NCBI RefSeq assembly: GCF_040610475.1
Contig: NZ_JBEXMJ010000001.1
Coordinates: 1-64,000, forward strand
DNA: 64,000 bases
Origin: Actinopolymorpha sp. NPDC004070
Lineage (GTDB): Bacteria; Actinomycetota; Actinomycetes; Propionibacteriales; Actinopolymorphaceae
Direction: 5' to 3'
A model generated the notes under the pieces. It saw nothing but the letters and a program-made list of their open reading frames with translations. It was not told the DNA's origin and made no database searches. Shown here in pieces: positions 50,573-59,167 of the stretch. The position numbers and the translations under genes are program-made. Each line of letters opens with the position of its first letter. Position 1 is the first letter of the stretch.

Positions 50573-52432
50573 ATGGGTGCACAACCGAGTGTGAAGATCC
50601 GTACGGCGCGCCGCGTCGAGCACGGATCGCGACCGCTGCCGAGCAGCTGGCCGCGCGTGCAGCTGGCCGGGGTGACCACCGACCTGCTGGACGAGAACGA
50701 TGCGGTCTCGCTGATCATCGACCACGCGATGACTCCTCACGAGGAAGTGCTCGCCGTCGTCTCGGCGAATCTCGACCACCTGCATCACTTCGGTTCCGGC
50801 CGTACCTCCGCTCGGCGCCAGCGGCAACGTGTGATCAACCTGTCGATCGACGGCCGGGTCGAGTGGCTGACCCTGCTGGACGGGGCACCGCTGGTCCGCC
50901 GGGCCGGCGAGCTCACCGGACGGCCGTGGCCGCGGCTCGCAGGCAGCGACATGATCTGGCCGTTGCTCGACGAGGCCGAGCGGCAGGGGCTTTCGGTCGG
51001 CTTCCTCGGCGGCTCGCCCGAAACCCACCAGGCCCTGGCGCCGGTGATGGCCGAACGCTGGCCGACGCTGCGGGTCGGAGGTTACTGGGCGCCGACGCGG
51101 AGTCAGCTCGACGACGAGTACGCCGCGGCCGCCCTGACGCGCGACATCCGGGCGGCCGGCGTGGACATCCTCGCTGTCTGTCTCGGCAAGCCACGCCAGG
51201 AGCGCTGGATCGCCACGCACGCCCACGCCTCGGGCGCCGCGGTCTGCCTGGCCTTCGGTGCCGTGGTCGACTTCCTCGCCGGCCGGGTCAACCGGGCCCC
51301 GGACTGGATCGCCGACCACGGCCTGGAGTGGGCCTGGCGGCTGGCCAACGAACCGCGTCGGCTGACCCGGCGATACCTGATCCAGGGGCCGCCTGCGTAT
51401 GTGTCCCTGCGACGGGACAGCTACGTGAAGATGGCCACGACCTACTTCTCCGAGCCGGCGATGTCCAAGCACCCGGTGCTGCCGCGAACGGTGCCGACCG
51501 GGGAGTTCGCACCGGCGCATTCGCACGTGGACGTCGCCGTGATCGCCGTGACGCACAACAGTGCGGACGACATCGAGCCGCTGATCAGTTCCGTACGCCG
51601 CCAGCTCGACGACCAGTCGATGCGGATGATCGTGGTCGACAACGCCTCGACCGACGACACGCTGGACCGGCTCAGCCGGCACCCGGACGTGATTGCGGTT
51701 CCCACCGGCGCGAACCTCGGTTACGCGGGCGGGATCAACGTCGCGCTGAAGTACGCCCGGCCCTCCGATGCCGTACTCGTCGTCAATCCGGACCTGGAGC
51801 TGGCGCCCGAATCGGTACGTACGCTTCGTGATCGGCTCGCTCGTCCGGGTGTCGGTGTCGTACTGCCGCGGCTGCTCGAGGCGAACGGGGAGCTCTACGC
51901 CTCGATCCGTCGCGAGCCCTCGCTGGCGCGCGTGGTGGGTGACAGCCTGTTCGGGGAGCGGCTGCGCGGGCGGTCCGGACTGTTCAGCGAGATCGAGCTC
52001 GATCCGCGCCGGTACCGGCAGCCGCACGCGATCGACTGGGGCACCGGTGCGGCGATGCTCGTCGACGCCGACCTGGCGTGGAGGGTCGGCAGCTGGGACG
52101 AGTCGTACTTCCTGTACTCCGAGGAGGTCGACTTCCTCCGCCGGGTTCGCGAACTGGGTGCGGAGGTGTGGTTCGAGCCGGACGCCACGATGCAGCACAG
52201 GCGCGGCGGCTCGGGTGCCTCGGACCGGCTCGAGGCTCTCCTCGCCGTGAACAAGGTGCGCTACTACGAGGCCTGGCACGGTGCGGCGCCGGCGACGGCG
52301 TTTCGCGCGACCCTGGTCCTGGCGTCGCTGCTCCGGCTCTCGCAGAGCCGGCACCGGACGTCGCTGCGGTATCTGCTCGACCGTTCGTCCTGGCCCGGCC
52401 TCGTCGGCGACATCCGGGGAGGTGGACAGTGA
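50573..52432 (+). CDS. fused WecG/TagA-type and GT2 glycosyltransferase
   Basis: 619 residues in one unbroken frame. Residues 30-270 are a complete WecG/TagA/CpsF (GT26) domain: LDGAPLVRRAGELTGRPWPR with its Asp-Gly, GSDMIWPLL, VCLGKPRQERWI, FGAVVDFLAGRVNRAPDWIA and GLEWAWRLANEPRRLTRRYL. After a 45-residue linker, residues 319-600 are a GT2 (WbbL rhamnosyltransferase-like) domain: AVIAVTHNSADDIEPLI, IVVDNASTDDTLD, NPDLELAPE and DESYFLYSEEVDFLRRV. One protein thus carries out two successive sugar transfers to a lipid-linked intermediate at the inner membrane. ATG at 50573; ribosome site weak. The next gene overlaps by GTGA. Confidence 0.88.
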   Translation: MGAQPSVKIRTARRVEHGSRPLPSSWPRVQLAGVTTDLLDENDAVSLIIDHAMTPHEEVLAVVSANLDHLHHFGSGRTSARRQRQRVINLSIDGRVEWLTLLDGAPLVRRAGELTGRPWPRLAGSDMIWPLLDEAERQGLSVGFLGGSPETHQALAPVMAERWPTLRVGGYWAPTRSQLDDEYAAAALTRDIRAAGVDILAVCLGKPRQERWIATHAHASGAAVCLAFGAVVDFLAGRVNRAPDWIADHGLEWAWRLANEPRRLTRRYLIQGPPAYVSLRRDSYVKMATTYFSEPAMSKHPVLPRTVPTGEFAPAHSHVDVAVIAVTHNSADDIEPLISSVRRQLDDQSMRMIVVDNASTDDTLDRLSRHPDVIAVPTGANLGYAGGINVALKYARPSDAVLVVNPDLELAPESVRTLRDRLARPGVGVVLPRLLEANGELYASIRREPSLARVVGDSLFGERLRGRSGLFSEIELDPRRYRQPHAIDWGTGAAMLVDADLAWRVGSWDESYFLYSEEVDFLRRVRELGAEVWFEPDATMQHRRGGSGASDRLEALLAVNKVRYYEAWHGAAPATAFRATLVLASLLRLSQSRHRTSLRYLLDRSSWPGLVGDIRGGGQ

Positions 52433-53292
52433 GCCGGACGGTGAGCCGTACGGCGCGGGGAGTTGTGATCATCCCCGCGCACGACGAGGAGTCGAACATC
52501 CTGCGGACCCTGGAACCCCTGCGCCCGTTGATGTCCCGGGGTCTGCAGGTGATCGTCGTGCCGAACGGCTGCAAGGACCGTACGGCCGAACTGGTCCGCT
52601 CGATCCCGGGCGTGGAGGTGATCGAGCTGTCCGAGGGTTCGAAGACAGCCGCGCTCAACGCCGGGGACCAGGCGGCAACGGCTTGGCCCCGGCTCTATCT
52701 CGACGCCGACATCGTCATCAGCACCGACGCGGTGGCCGAGCTGCTCGAACGACTCACCGAGCCCGGTGCACTGGCCGGCAGACCGCGCAGCCGGTATCTG
52801 ACCGACGACTGCACCGCGCTCGTCCGGGCCTACTACCGGGCCCGGGAACGAATGCCGGAGCTGTCGGCCCACCTGTGGGGTGCAGGCGCATACGCGCTGA
52901 CCGAGGCCGGGCATGCCCGGGTCGGCCGGTTCCCTGACGTCGTGGCCGACGACGTCTACGTCGACAGCAAGTTCGATCGAGCCGAGATCACCTTCGGGAC
53001 GACGGGTGGCACGGCAGTGCGGTGTCCACGGACCGCGCGGGCGCTGCTGCGAACACTTCGCCGGGTCCGCCGCGGGCCGGCCGAGCTGGCCGCGACGGGC
53101 GTCGTCGAGGCGTCGTCGGTCCAGGTCGGTGGCCTGCGAGTCCTGCTGACCTCCGTGCGCGGCCTCGGAATGCTGGCCGACGCCGTTGCCTACGCGGGGT
53201 TCGTCCTGCTGGCGCGCGTCCAGCCCGCGCAGGCAGCAGGCCCGGACCGGTCGTGGGAGCGGGACGACACCCAGCGGGTAGCTGCTGCCTAG
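52429..53292 (+). CDS. GT2-family glycosyltransferase
   Basis: 287 residues. GT-A fold: VVIIPAHDEESNILRTL, VIVVPNGCKDRTAELVR, and the DXD site LYLDADIVI. The C-terminal end has a hydrophobic helix (LADAVAYAGFVLLARVQ) that may sit on the membrane. GTG at 52429 overlaps the stop of the fused transferase and has GGGGAGG 5-6 bases before it, so both are translated together. Sugar donor unknown. Confidence 0.88.
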   Translation: MSRTVSRTARGVVIIPAHDEESNILRTLEPLRPLMSRGLQVIVVPNGCKDRTAELVRSIPGVEVIELSEGSKTAALNAGDQAATAWPRLYLDADIVISTDAVAELLERLTEPGALAGRPRSRYLTDDCTALVRAYYRARERMPELSAHLWGAGAYALTEAGHARVGRFPDVVADDVYVDSKFDRAEITFGTTGGTAVRCPRTARALLRTLRRVRRGPAELAATGVVEASSVQVGGLRVLLTSVRGLGMLADAVAYAGFVLLARVQPAQAAGPDRSWERDDTQRVAAA

Positions 53293-53406
53293 TGCTGTGA
53301 CCGGGAACGTCGCGGGGCTCATGGTGGGTCACGTCGAAACGCGCCGCGGCCGTAAGGTGCTGTGCATGTGCTGCGCTCCCGCCGTTGCCGCCGCCCCTAT
53401 GAGTCG

Positions 53407-54327
53407 ATGAACCAGGGCGCCCGCCCCGAAGAGCTGCCGGTCGAGGTCCTGGACGACGTGGCCAGGGTGGTCGGGGCGGAAGTCACTCTTCTCAGTCGCC
53501 TACCCGGCGGCCTCGATGTGGGTGCCATACGCGTCCAGTTGGCCGGAAGGGCACCTGCAGTGCTCAAGGCAGTGCCCCGGGCACAAAGGCACCCCAACCA
53601 ACTGGACGAGTGGTTGCGAGCGCAGAGAGTGGTCGAGCACATGCGTAGGCGCGGCTATCCCACCCCGGCCTGGCTCGGAGTGGGGGCCACGGCCAGTCAT
53701 GTGTGGCATCTGATGGACTTCGTTGACGCGGCTCCCGTGCCAGAGCTGACCTCATCCCTTGTCGAGCAGCTGATGGAGATCATCGAACTCCAGGCCGGCC
53801 AGGCCTCCGAGCCCTACGACCACTGGTCGTACGCCTGGCGGCTGGCCACCGGTCAGGAGCACGGCCAAGACCTGGCTCCGAGTTTGTCGAGGGCTGTCGC
53901 CGGGCTTTCGGGGTACTCCTCGGTGGTGTCGGCCTTGGTCGAGCGCCTGCGGCTCGTGTGTGCCGAAATCCCACCACCACGAGAGGCACCGGACATGGTT
54001 CATACCGATCTCAACCCCGGCAATGTCCTGGTCCGCGACGGAGCCGTGGTGGCGGTCGTGGATATCGGGAACGCCGGTAGCGGCACGCGAGCGACTGATC
54101 TCATCGACCTCGTGTGGCAATCCTTCCAGGATCCGCTGGACGGTGTCCGAAGGCGGCTGTGGAGGAGAATCCTCGACCTCGCCGGCTGGGAGGGGGCGGC
54201 GGTGCTCGCAGCGACCAAGATCCTCGTGAGCCTCGAGTTTCCCATCCGTCACGGACGCCACGACGCGGTTCCAGGGCTGGTCGAGCGCGGCCATCGCGCC
54301 TTCGACGAGCTGGACGCGCTTCGCTGA
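53407..54327 (+). CDS. APH-family phosphotransferase within the glycan locus
   Basis: 306 residues. Catalytic loop VHTDLNPGNVLV and metal-binding loop AVVDIGNAGSGTRATDLIDL; hinge WHLMDFVDAAPVPELTS. ATG at 53407 taken; an in-frame GTG at 53362 adds 15 basic residues. It lies 114 bp after the GT2 gene. It might phosphorylate a sugar or a small molecule; a link to glycan synthesis is by position only. Confidence 0.75.
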   Translation: MNQGARPEELPVEVLDDVARVVGAEVTLLSRLPGGLDVGAIRVQLAGRAPAVLKAVPRAQRHPNQLDEWLRAQRVVEHMRRRGYPTPAWLGVGATASHVWHLMDFVDAAPVPELTSSLVEQLMEIIELQAGQASEPYDHWSYAWRLATGQEHGQDLAPSLSRAVAGLSGYSSVVSALVERLRLVCAEIPPPREAPDMVHTDLNPGNVLVRDGAVVAVVDIGNAGSGTRATDLIDLVWQSFQDPLDGVRRRLWRRILDLAGWEGAAVLAATKILVSLEFPIRHGRHDAVPGLVERGHRAFDELDALR

Positions 54328-54455
54328 CTGTCCCCGGCGGCCGTGCGCGGTCAGCCGCAGGCAAGCACGCGCGATGCCCGTCGAGGACCTCCAGGGGCGG
54401 TGCGGACAGCCGAGGCAGTTCCACACCTCACCCGGAGGTCCTCATCAATTCAGGA

Positions 54456-55328
54456 TCATCTGGCCCGTCGGCTTGTCATCATCTTCAGGCGATCCAGCTG
54501 CTCTTTGCCCCCCGCCTGCAGGACGATCTTCTTTCCCAGCGTTCGAACGGCGTCGCGCGAGTTGCGCAAGGGCCGGTGAATCGCGAAGTCCGCCGCCCTC
54601 CGGCGCAGTCGGGGCGCCTGCGCTCCGCTCAGGCCGTGACCGAACAACGGCTGGAACCGCGTCGGATCCACTACCCGGCCGCGGACCCGGTTGCTGACAT
54701 TTCCGTCGTGGATCATCTGCAGCCAGGCCGGATCGCCGTCCAGGACGATCGTGGGCATCCGTGAGCTGAGCAGATTGTGCCAGTCCAGCCAGCAGGTCGA
54801 CGGCTGCTGCGACCATGGTTCGAGGACGGAACAGAAGGCGTTGTCCGGGTCCCTGCGCAGGTACGTTCGCGCGCCGGCACGAATGAGGCCGTCGCGGAAG
54901 AACACCGCGTGTGCGCTGGACACCGGGGCAAGTTGGTGCAGGCGCTTGCCGAAGTCGTAGGCGATGGAGTCGTCGTTGTCGAGGTTCGTGGTCAACAGCA
55001 TCGTTGCTTCGGGCAGGTGCGACGCCAGGTCCTTGGCGAGCTGTTCGCTGGGAACGGACTCGCGGAACAGCGCGACGTACCGGCCCTCGGCGACATGTCG
55101 ATCGATCGCGCTCTTCAACCAGTCGGGCGACTCCGGGTCGAAATAGATCAGCCACGTGTCCGGCGGGTCGATCTGCCCCCGCATCGCGGGCAGTGTGTAG
55201 GTCTCGAACAACTCCAGACGCGATCGAAGCCAGCCCTCCCGGGCGCGCACGGTGCCCTCGATTCCGGCCGAAGGTAGGTTGAACCGAGTGAGCACGGCGT
55301 GCGCGATCCGGGCTGTTTCCACGACCAT
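54456..55328 (-). CDS. putative rhamnosyltransferase-like glycosyltransferase
   Basis: 290 residues. TRFNLPSAGIEGTVRAREGW, WLIYFDPESPDWLKSAI and the acidic site LLTTNLDNDDSIAYDFG fit the bacterial 'putative rhamnosyl transferase' family. FREGLVRA-type strand FFRDGLIRAGARTYLRRDPD and the Trp-rich PWSQQPSTCWLDWHNLL follow. An overlapping frame of almost the same length is rejected because it lacks these motifs and is Arg/Ala-rich. It lies 47 bp after the secreted DUF4082 protein gene, same strand. A GGGGG run lies 9 bases before the ATG. Confidence 0.75.
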   Translation of the reverse strand: MVVETARIAHAVLTRFNLPSAGIEGTVRAREGWLRSRLELFETYTLPAMRGQIDPPDTWLIYFDPESPDWLKSAIDRHVAEGRYVALFRESVPSEQLAKDLASHLPEATMLLTTNLDNDDSIAYDFGKRLHQLAPVSSAHAVFFRDGLIRAGARTYLRRDPDNAFCSVLEPWSQQPSTCWLDWHNLLSSRMPTIVLDGDPAWLQMIHDGNVSNRVRGRVVDPTRFQPLFGHGLSGAQAPRLRRRAADFAIHRPLRNSRDAVRTLGKKIVLQAGGKEQLDRLKMMTSRRAR

Positions 55329-55375
55329 TCTTCATTTCCCCCTGCGTCGGTCTGCCCCGCCTGTGTGCGGGATCG

Positions 55376-57160
55376 TCATTTCGCGAGTCTGTAGATGTGG
55401 TAGGTCGTCTCCGCCGGGAAGGAGTCGGTGAAGCTCCCGCTGGACGACGCGGTCAGCGTGCGGTTCTCGTTCAGTACGGTGATGGTCCTGCCTTTCACCT
55501 CGGCGGGCAGCTGGAAGGTCCGGGTACCGGGACTCGAACTGCCGTCGATCATCGCAAAGATGTAGACCGACCCGTTGTAGGCCTTGAGCATGGTGTTCAG
55601 TCCCGAGCCGAACGAGTAGGAGTAGGACTGAGTGTTGATCACCGGGGCCAGGGCCTTGATCTGGCCGTTCACGATTCTTGCCGCATCGACCTGGGGCGCG
55701 GCGCAGAACGACGGGTTGACCTGTGTCTGACGGAAGATCGCACTGCCCTGGCAGGGGCCGGTGAAGCTCTGGTTGAAGTAGACGATCCCACGGGCCTCGT
55801 TGATGACCGAGTTCATGACAGCCGCCCTTAGTTGGGCCGGCGTTATGTCGGCCACGAAGGGCCCTCCGCCCGGGCCGCCGTTGAGGTTCTCGACGAACTG
55901 CCACATCGGCTGGAGCCTGCCATCTGCGGTGTCCCGGATGCGAAGTGACTTCACCGTCTTGCCGTAGCTGGAGGCGGTCCGGCAGTGAGCCTGGTCGATC
56001 GGGGTGATGTAGACGTCCCGATAGGGCCGCCAGTCGCAGTACGGAACCGTGTAGAAGTACATGTCGACCGAGACGACATCGGTGTACGGGTTGACGTACT
56101 GCGCGGCCGTCGCCGCAGGCATGTCGCTACTGATGATCATCTGGGTGAAGTTGGCGTAGCGGAAGCGCCCGGTGCCGATCACCTGGTCACTCAGCGACTT
56201 GAGGAGCGCGAGGCCCTCCGTCGGCGGGAAGCGGCCGTCGACCTCGTCGTCGAGGAACTGACCGACCCAGTTCCGGCTCGTGTCGTTGAAGCTGCTGTTC
56301 AGCTTCCCGCCCAGCCAGAAGACCCCGTTGTCGGCGAACAGGCTGTAGGGCGTGCCCTCCCACATGCCGATGTAGGAGTTGATGCCGATGCTCTTGTCGT
56401 AGATGGCTTCTGCATTGCTGCTGATGCCGTTGAACCAGACGACGATGGGAAAGAAGCTCGGGTTGCTCCAGCCGGCGGCGTTGGCCTTCGGGAAGTTCCT
56501 CCAGTACGCGGGCCCGCCTTCCCACGGAATGGGTGGAAGTGCCAGCGTCGTCTCACCGGGAACTGTCGGCGTCGGAGTCGGCGTCGGAGTCGGAGTCGGC
56601 GATGGTGTCGACGACGGCGTGAACATGATGTCGACGAAATAGTTGGTGTTCAGGTAATTGTCCACCGGATAGCCACCGCCGTACTTGTACCTGCCGCCGC
56701 CCGCGGGGACGGTCAGCCGCCCACTTGTGTACGGCGTGGCGAACCCGTTGACGGTCGCGGCGTAGCGACCGCGTGGCGCGAAGTAGGACGCGGTGTAAAG
56801 CGCACCGGCGGTGATGGCGACAGGCGTGGTGAAGGTGACCGACTGCCAGCCGCTGGCGGTCTCGTTGGTGAAGGTGGCCTGGGCGAGCCGCTGCCCGGCG
56901 CTGTTCCAGAACGAACCGACGTGAGTTCCCGTGTTGACCGTGGACTTGTAGAAGCGGACTCCCGTAATCGTGCCCGGCACTGACGACGAAAAGCGCACGC
57001 CGAGTTCGACGGCGGCGGTGTCGGGATCTGCGTCCGTCACCGGCACGAGGGATCCGAAGAGAGTGTCGGCTGATGCGGGTGGCGGCGCAAGGAGGAAGGC
57101 CAGCCCCACTGTCATCGAGAGAATCAGGACAAGTAGGGTGACGCGAAGTGGGTGTCGCAT
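55376..57160 (-). CDS. secreted DUF4082 protein with hydrolase-like domain
   Basis: 594 residues. Signal peptide: LRVTLLVLILSMTVGLAFLL followed by PPPASA. Residues 33-180 are a DUF4082 domain (VELGVRFSSSVPGTITGVRF, QSVTFTTPVAITAGALYTAS). A Thr-Pro linker (STPSPTPTPTPTPTPT) leads to a 380-residue body that looks like a (beta/alpha) glycosidase-type fold with acidic strand ends (YWRNFPKANAAGW, FLDDEVDGRFPPTE, VVSVDMYFYTVPYCDW) and a C-terminal beta-sandwich. I cannot assign its family. GGAAGG precedes the ATG at 57160 by 8 bases. It likely acts on, or binds, the polysaccharide this locus makes. Confidence 0.75.
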   Translation of the reverse strand: MRHPLRVTLLVLILSMTVGLAFLLAPPPASADTLFGSLVPVTDADPDTAAVELGVRFSSSVPGTITGVRFYKSTVNTGTHVGSFWNSAGQRLAQATFTNETASGWQSVTFTTPVAITAGALYTASYFAPRGRYAATVNGFATPYTSGRLTVPAGGGRYKYGGGYPVDNYLNTNYFVDIMFTPSSTPSPTPTPTPTPTPTVPGETTLALPPIPWEGGPAYWRNFPKANAAGWSNPSFFPIVVWFNGISSNAEAIYDKSIGINSYIGMWEGTPYSLFADNGVFWLGGKLNSSFNDTSRNWVGQFLDDEVDGRFPPTEGLALLKSLSDQVIGTGRFRYANFTQMIISSDMPAATAAQYVNPYTDVVSVDMYFYTVPYCDWRPYRDVYITPIDQAHCRTASSYGKTVKSLRIRDTADGRLQPMWQFVENLNGGPGGGPFVADITPAQLRAAVMNSVINEARGIVYFNQSFTGPCQGSAIFRQTQVNPSFCAAPQVDAARIVNGQIKALAPVINTQSYSYSFGSGLNTMLKAYNGSVYIFAMIDGSSSPGTRTFQLPAEVKGRTITVLNENRTLTASSSGSFTDSFPAETTYHIYRLAK

Positions 57161-57368
57161 GGGAACCGCCTTCCAAATGCCGACAATCACGAGCCGCTCG
57201 CCCCGTCGAAATGGGTTGTCGAGCGCGGTCCGTGCTCGTGATTGCAGAAGATCACGCGTCGCTCCAAGGTACTCGGGGGTTTGACCATTCACGCGGCAAT
57301 GCAAAGCAGCCGGCAAAGGATCCCCATAATTGCCCGACCGGAATCCGTCGGCGTGATGTCACCGTTAC

Positions 57369-57461
57369 TTAAACCCGTTGGTCGCGTGGCTGCGGTTACT
57401 TTATGCGCCTGTCACACAGCTGCGGTTACTTCAACCCGCGGTCGCGTGGCTGCGGTTACTT
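57369..57461 (-). repeat. 30-bp tandem repeats of a wzz gene end, each with a stop
   Basis: On the minus strand AGTAACCGCAGC starts at 57460, 57430 and 57400, exactly 30 bp apart, with a degenerate fourth start at 57369 (AGTAACGGTGAC). The first unit is the real 3' end (Ser-Asn-Arg-Ser-His-Ala-Thr-Ala-Gly-stop); the second unit also ends with an in-frame stop (TAA); the third runs on to AAG TAA. Units differ at several bases, so the duplication is not recent. Confidence 0.75.
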
Positions 57462-58150
57462 CTACGCGCTGCGGTGCGGGCGCCTGACCGGCCCGGCGAC
57501 CCGAACGGCCAGATCGACCGGGGCGACCGGGGCGACCGGGGCGACCACCGGTTCCTCCGGTCGGCGAGCACGACGGTGTAGGTGCTGACCAGGATGCTGA
57601 TCAGTCCCAGCCCGGCGAGCTGCCGGCTCCGGCTGCCATGCAACGCCACCGGGCCGCCGGTGCCACCGGTCACCCGCCAGGTGACCAGTGAGGCGGTGGT
57701 GGCCCCGGCGTCTTCCTGGCGCTCCCGGAGCTGCGTACGCAGCACCCGCATCGCTGCGGTGAGGGTTCGTTCGGCCTCGGCTGCGTCGGTGGATCGCGCC
57801 GACACCCACAGGTCGGGCTGGTCGTGGATCGGGAGCTCCTCGTTGCCTCGGTTGGCCATCACCACGGCGTAGTCACCGGTGCCACCCGCCCGGCGGATCT
57901 GCGCGCGCGTGGCGGGGTTCGCAGCGGACAGCGCGGAGGCCTCCGCGAGCATCACCAGGCCCTGAGTGAAGCCGGCGTAGGCGTTGCGAGGAAACGTGGC
58001 CTTCGGGCTGAGCAGGGTGACCACGGCCCGCGTCTCGTAGACCGTCGGTGCGGAGAGTTGGTGGAAGCTCCACAGCCCGCACAGAGCGGCCACGGCAAGA
58101 GCCAGCAAGGGCCGGCGGAACGCAGCCGTCCAGATGTCGCGCAAGGTCAT
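57431..58150 (-). CDS. Wzz-type chain-length/copolymerase protein
   Basis: 239 residues. Two membrane helices flank an extracellular domain: LLALAVAALCGLWSFHQL at about 15-32 and LAGLGLISILVSTYTVVLA at about 178-196. In between are YETRAVVTLLSPKATFP and ERTLTAAMRVLRTQLRER, the Wzz fold pattern. There is no tyrosine-kinase part. The C-terminus is Ser/Pro/Arg-rich, made by a 9-bp DNA repeat (SPRSPRSPRS). The ATG at 58150 has a G-run just upstream. Divergent from a second Wzz-type gene. Confidence 0.78.
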   Translation of the reverse strand: MTLRDIWTAAFRRPLLALAVAALCGLWSFHQLSAPTVYETRAVVTLLSPKATFPRNAYAGFTQGLVMLAEASALSAANPATRAQIRRAGGTGDYAVVMANRGNEELPIHDQPDLWVSARSTDAAEAERTLTAAMRVLRTQLRERQEDAGATTASLVTWRVTGGTGGPVALHGSRSRQLAGLGLISILVSTYTVVLADRRNRWSPRSPRSPRSIWPFGSPGRSGARTAARRSNRSHATAG

Positions 58151-58297
58151 GGCCCCCCCAGGGCTCCGTTCGTAAGACCACGATTCACACCCGGAATTAC
58201 CTATTCGCCCAGTTGTGAACCGCGTACTTCGTATCATCGGTGATGGCCCGCGATCTTGTCGGTGGATCGACAACACGGGCAACAACTAGGGGGCCCG
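58151..58297. promoter_or_regulatory. divergent promoter region between two wzz-type genes
   Basis: 147 bp. It holds TTCACA near 58183 and TGTGAA near 58214 as an inverted pair about 25 bases apart, and CATCGGTGATG just after. TATCAT near 58230 is a candidate -10 for the plus-strand gene, though its -35 is poor. A regulator acting on both genes is plausible. Confidence 0.35.
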
Positions 58298-59167
58298 GTG
58301 GATCTGCTCGACTCGGTGAACATCCTGCTACGACGATGGATGCTGACCGTTCCGCTTCTGCTGTTGACGATCGCGGGGGTGGCGGCCGGATACGTCGTGC
58401 TTCCGTGGAGTTACGAAGCGCAGTCCTCGGTCGTGCTGCTGGCTTCACAGTTCCAGTCCAAGCAGGCGGGCGGAAACCCGTACCTGCTGTTCGACTCCTC
58501 CCTGGCGGTCACCGCCGAGGTCGTCGGCCGGGAGGTGATGGCACCGGGCGTCGCCGAGCAGTTGAAGGCCAGGAAACTCACCTCCGAGTACGAGGTGGCG
58601 CGGCCGCTCGACTCCACCGGACCGGTCCTGTCGATCGTGGTGACCGGGTCCGATCGGGCGAACGTCCGCGCCACCCAGGCCGCCGTCAACGAACTGGTGG
58701 TGCAGCGGCTGGCCCAGATCCAGTCCGAGCAGGGGGTGGACAGCCACGCGCGCATCCGGATCACCGACGTGTCCACGGCACCACCCACCCGGCAGGCCAG
58801 GGGCAAGCTCCGAACGCTCGCGATGGCGTTGTTCGCGGGGCTGGTCACCACGATCGTGACGCCGTTGTCGGTGGAGGCGATGGCGGCCAGGCGGCGGCGC
58901 AGGCCACAGGCTTCGCCCGGCACACCGGTGGACGTCCGTACACCGGTGTCCTCGGCGCCCGGAGAAGCTCAGTCGCCCGACGCCTGGAGTCGCCCGGCGG
59001 GGCCCGCCGACGCGCTCGACGGCGACCCCACCAGGCGCAGCCACCGCACGACCCAGCCCGCGCGCAGCCCGCGCGCCGACCACGGGTCACGTGCCGACCA
59101 TCTCGTAGGAACGGGCCGGGCGCAGATCGTTCCGCCAAGAACCGGTTCCCCGGAGCAGGACCTTTGA
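58298..59167 (+). CDS. Wzz-type chain-length/copolymerase protein
   Basis: 289 residues. The first helix is LTVPLLLLTIAGVAAGYVVL, the second LAMALFAGLVTTIVTPLSV at about residue 178. The extracellular part has VVLLASQFQSKQAGGNPYLL and LVVQRLAQIQSEQGV. The last 90 residues are a disordered Pro/Arg/Ser tail, with no kinase motifs. GTG at 58298 stands 4 bases after ctaggggg. The stop overlaps the start of the ligase-like gene (TTGA), so both are translated together. Confidence 0.8.
   Translation: MDLLDSVNILLRRWMLTVPLLLLTIAGVAAGYVVLPWSYEAQSSVVLLASQFQSKQAGGNPYLLFDSSLAVTAEVVGREVMAPGVAEQLKARKLTSEYEVARPLDSTGPVLSIVVTGSDRANVRATQAAVNELVVQRLAQIQSEQGVDSHARIRITDVSTAPPTRQARGKLRTLAMALFAGLVTTIVTPLSVEAMAARRRRRPQASPGTPVDVRTPVSSAPGEAQSPDAWSRPAGPADALDGDPTRRSHRTTQPARSPRADHGSRADHLVGTGRAQIVPPRTGSPEQDL

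Noticed and set aside
54445..55335. 296-codon alternative minus-strand frame over the rhamnosyltransferase-like gene
   Set aside because: No glycosyltransferase motifs and heavy Arg/Ala content; the frame at 54456-55328 carries the acidic site and hydrophobic core.
57515..57548. 9-bp gaccggggc repeats, considered as a CRISPR or regulatory array
   Set aside because: They are in-frame coding repeats of the Wzz C-terminus (SPR units) with no spacers.
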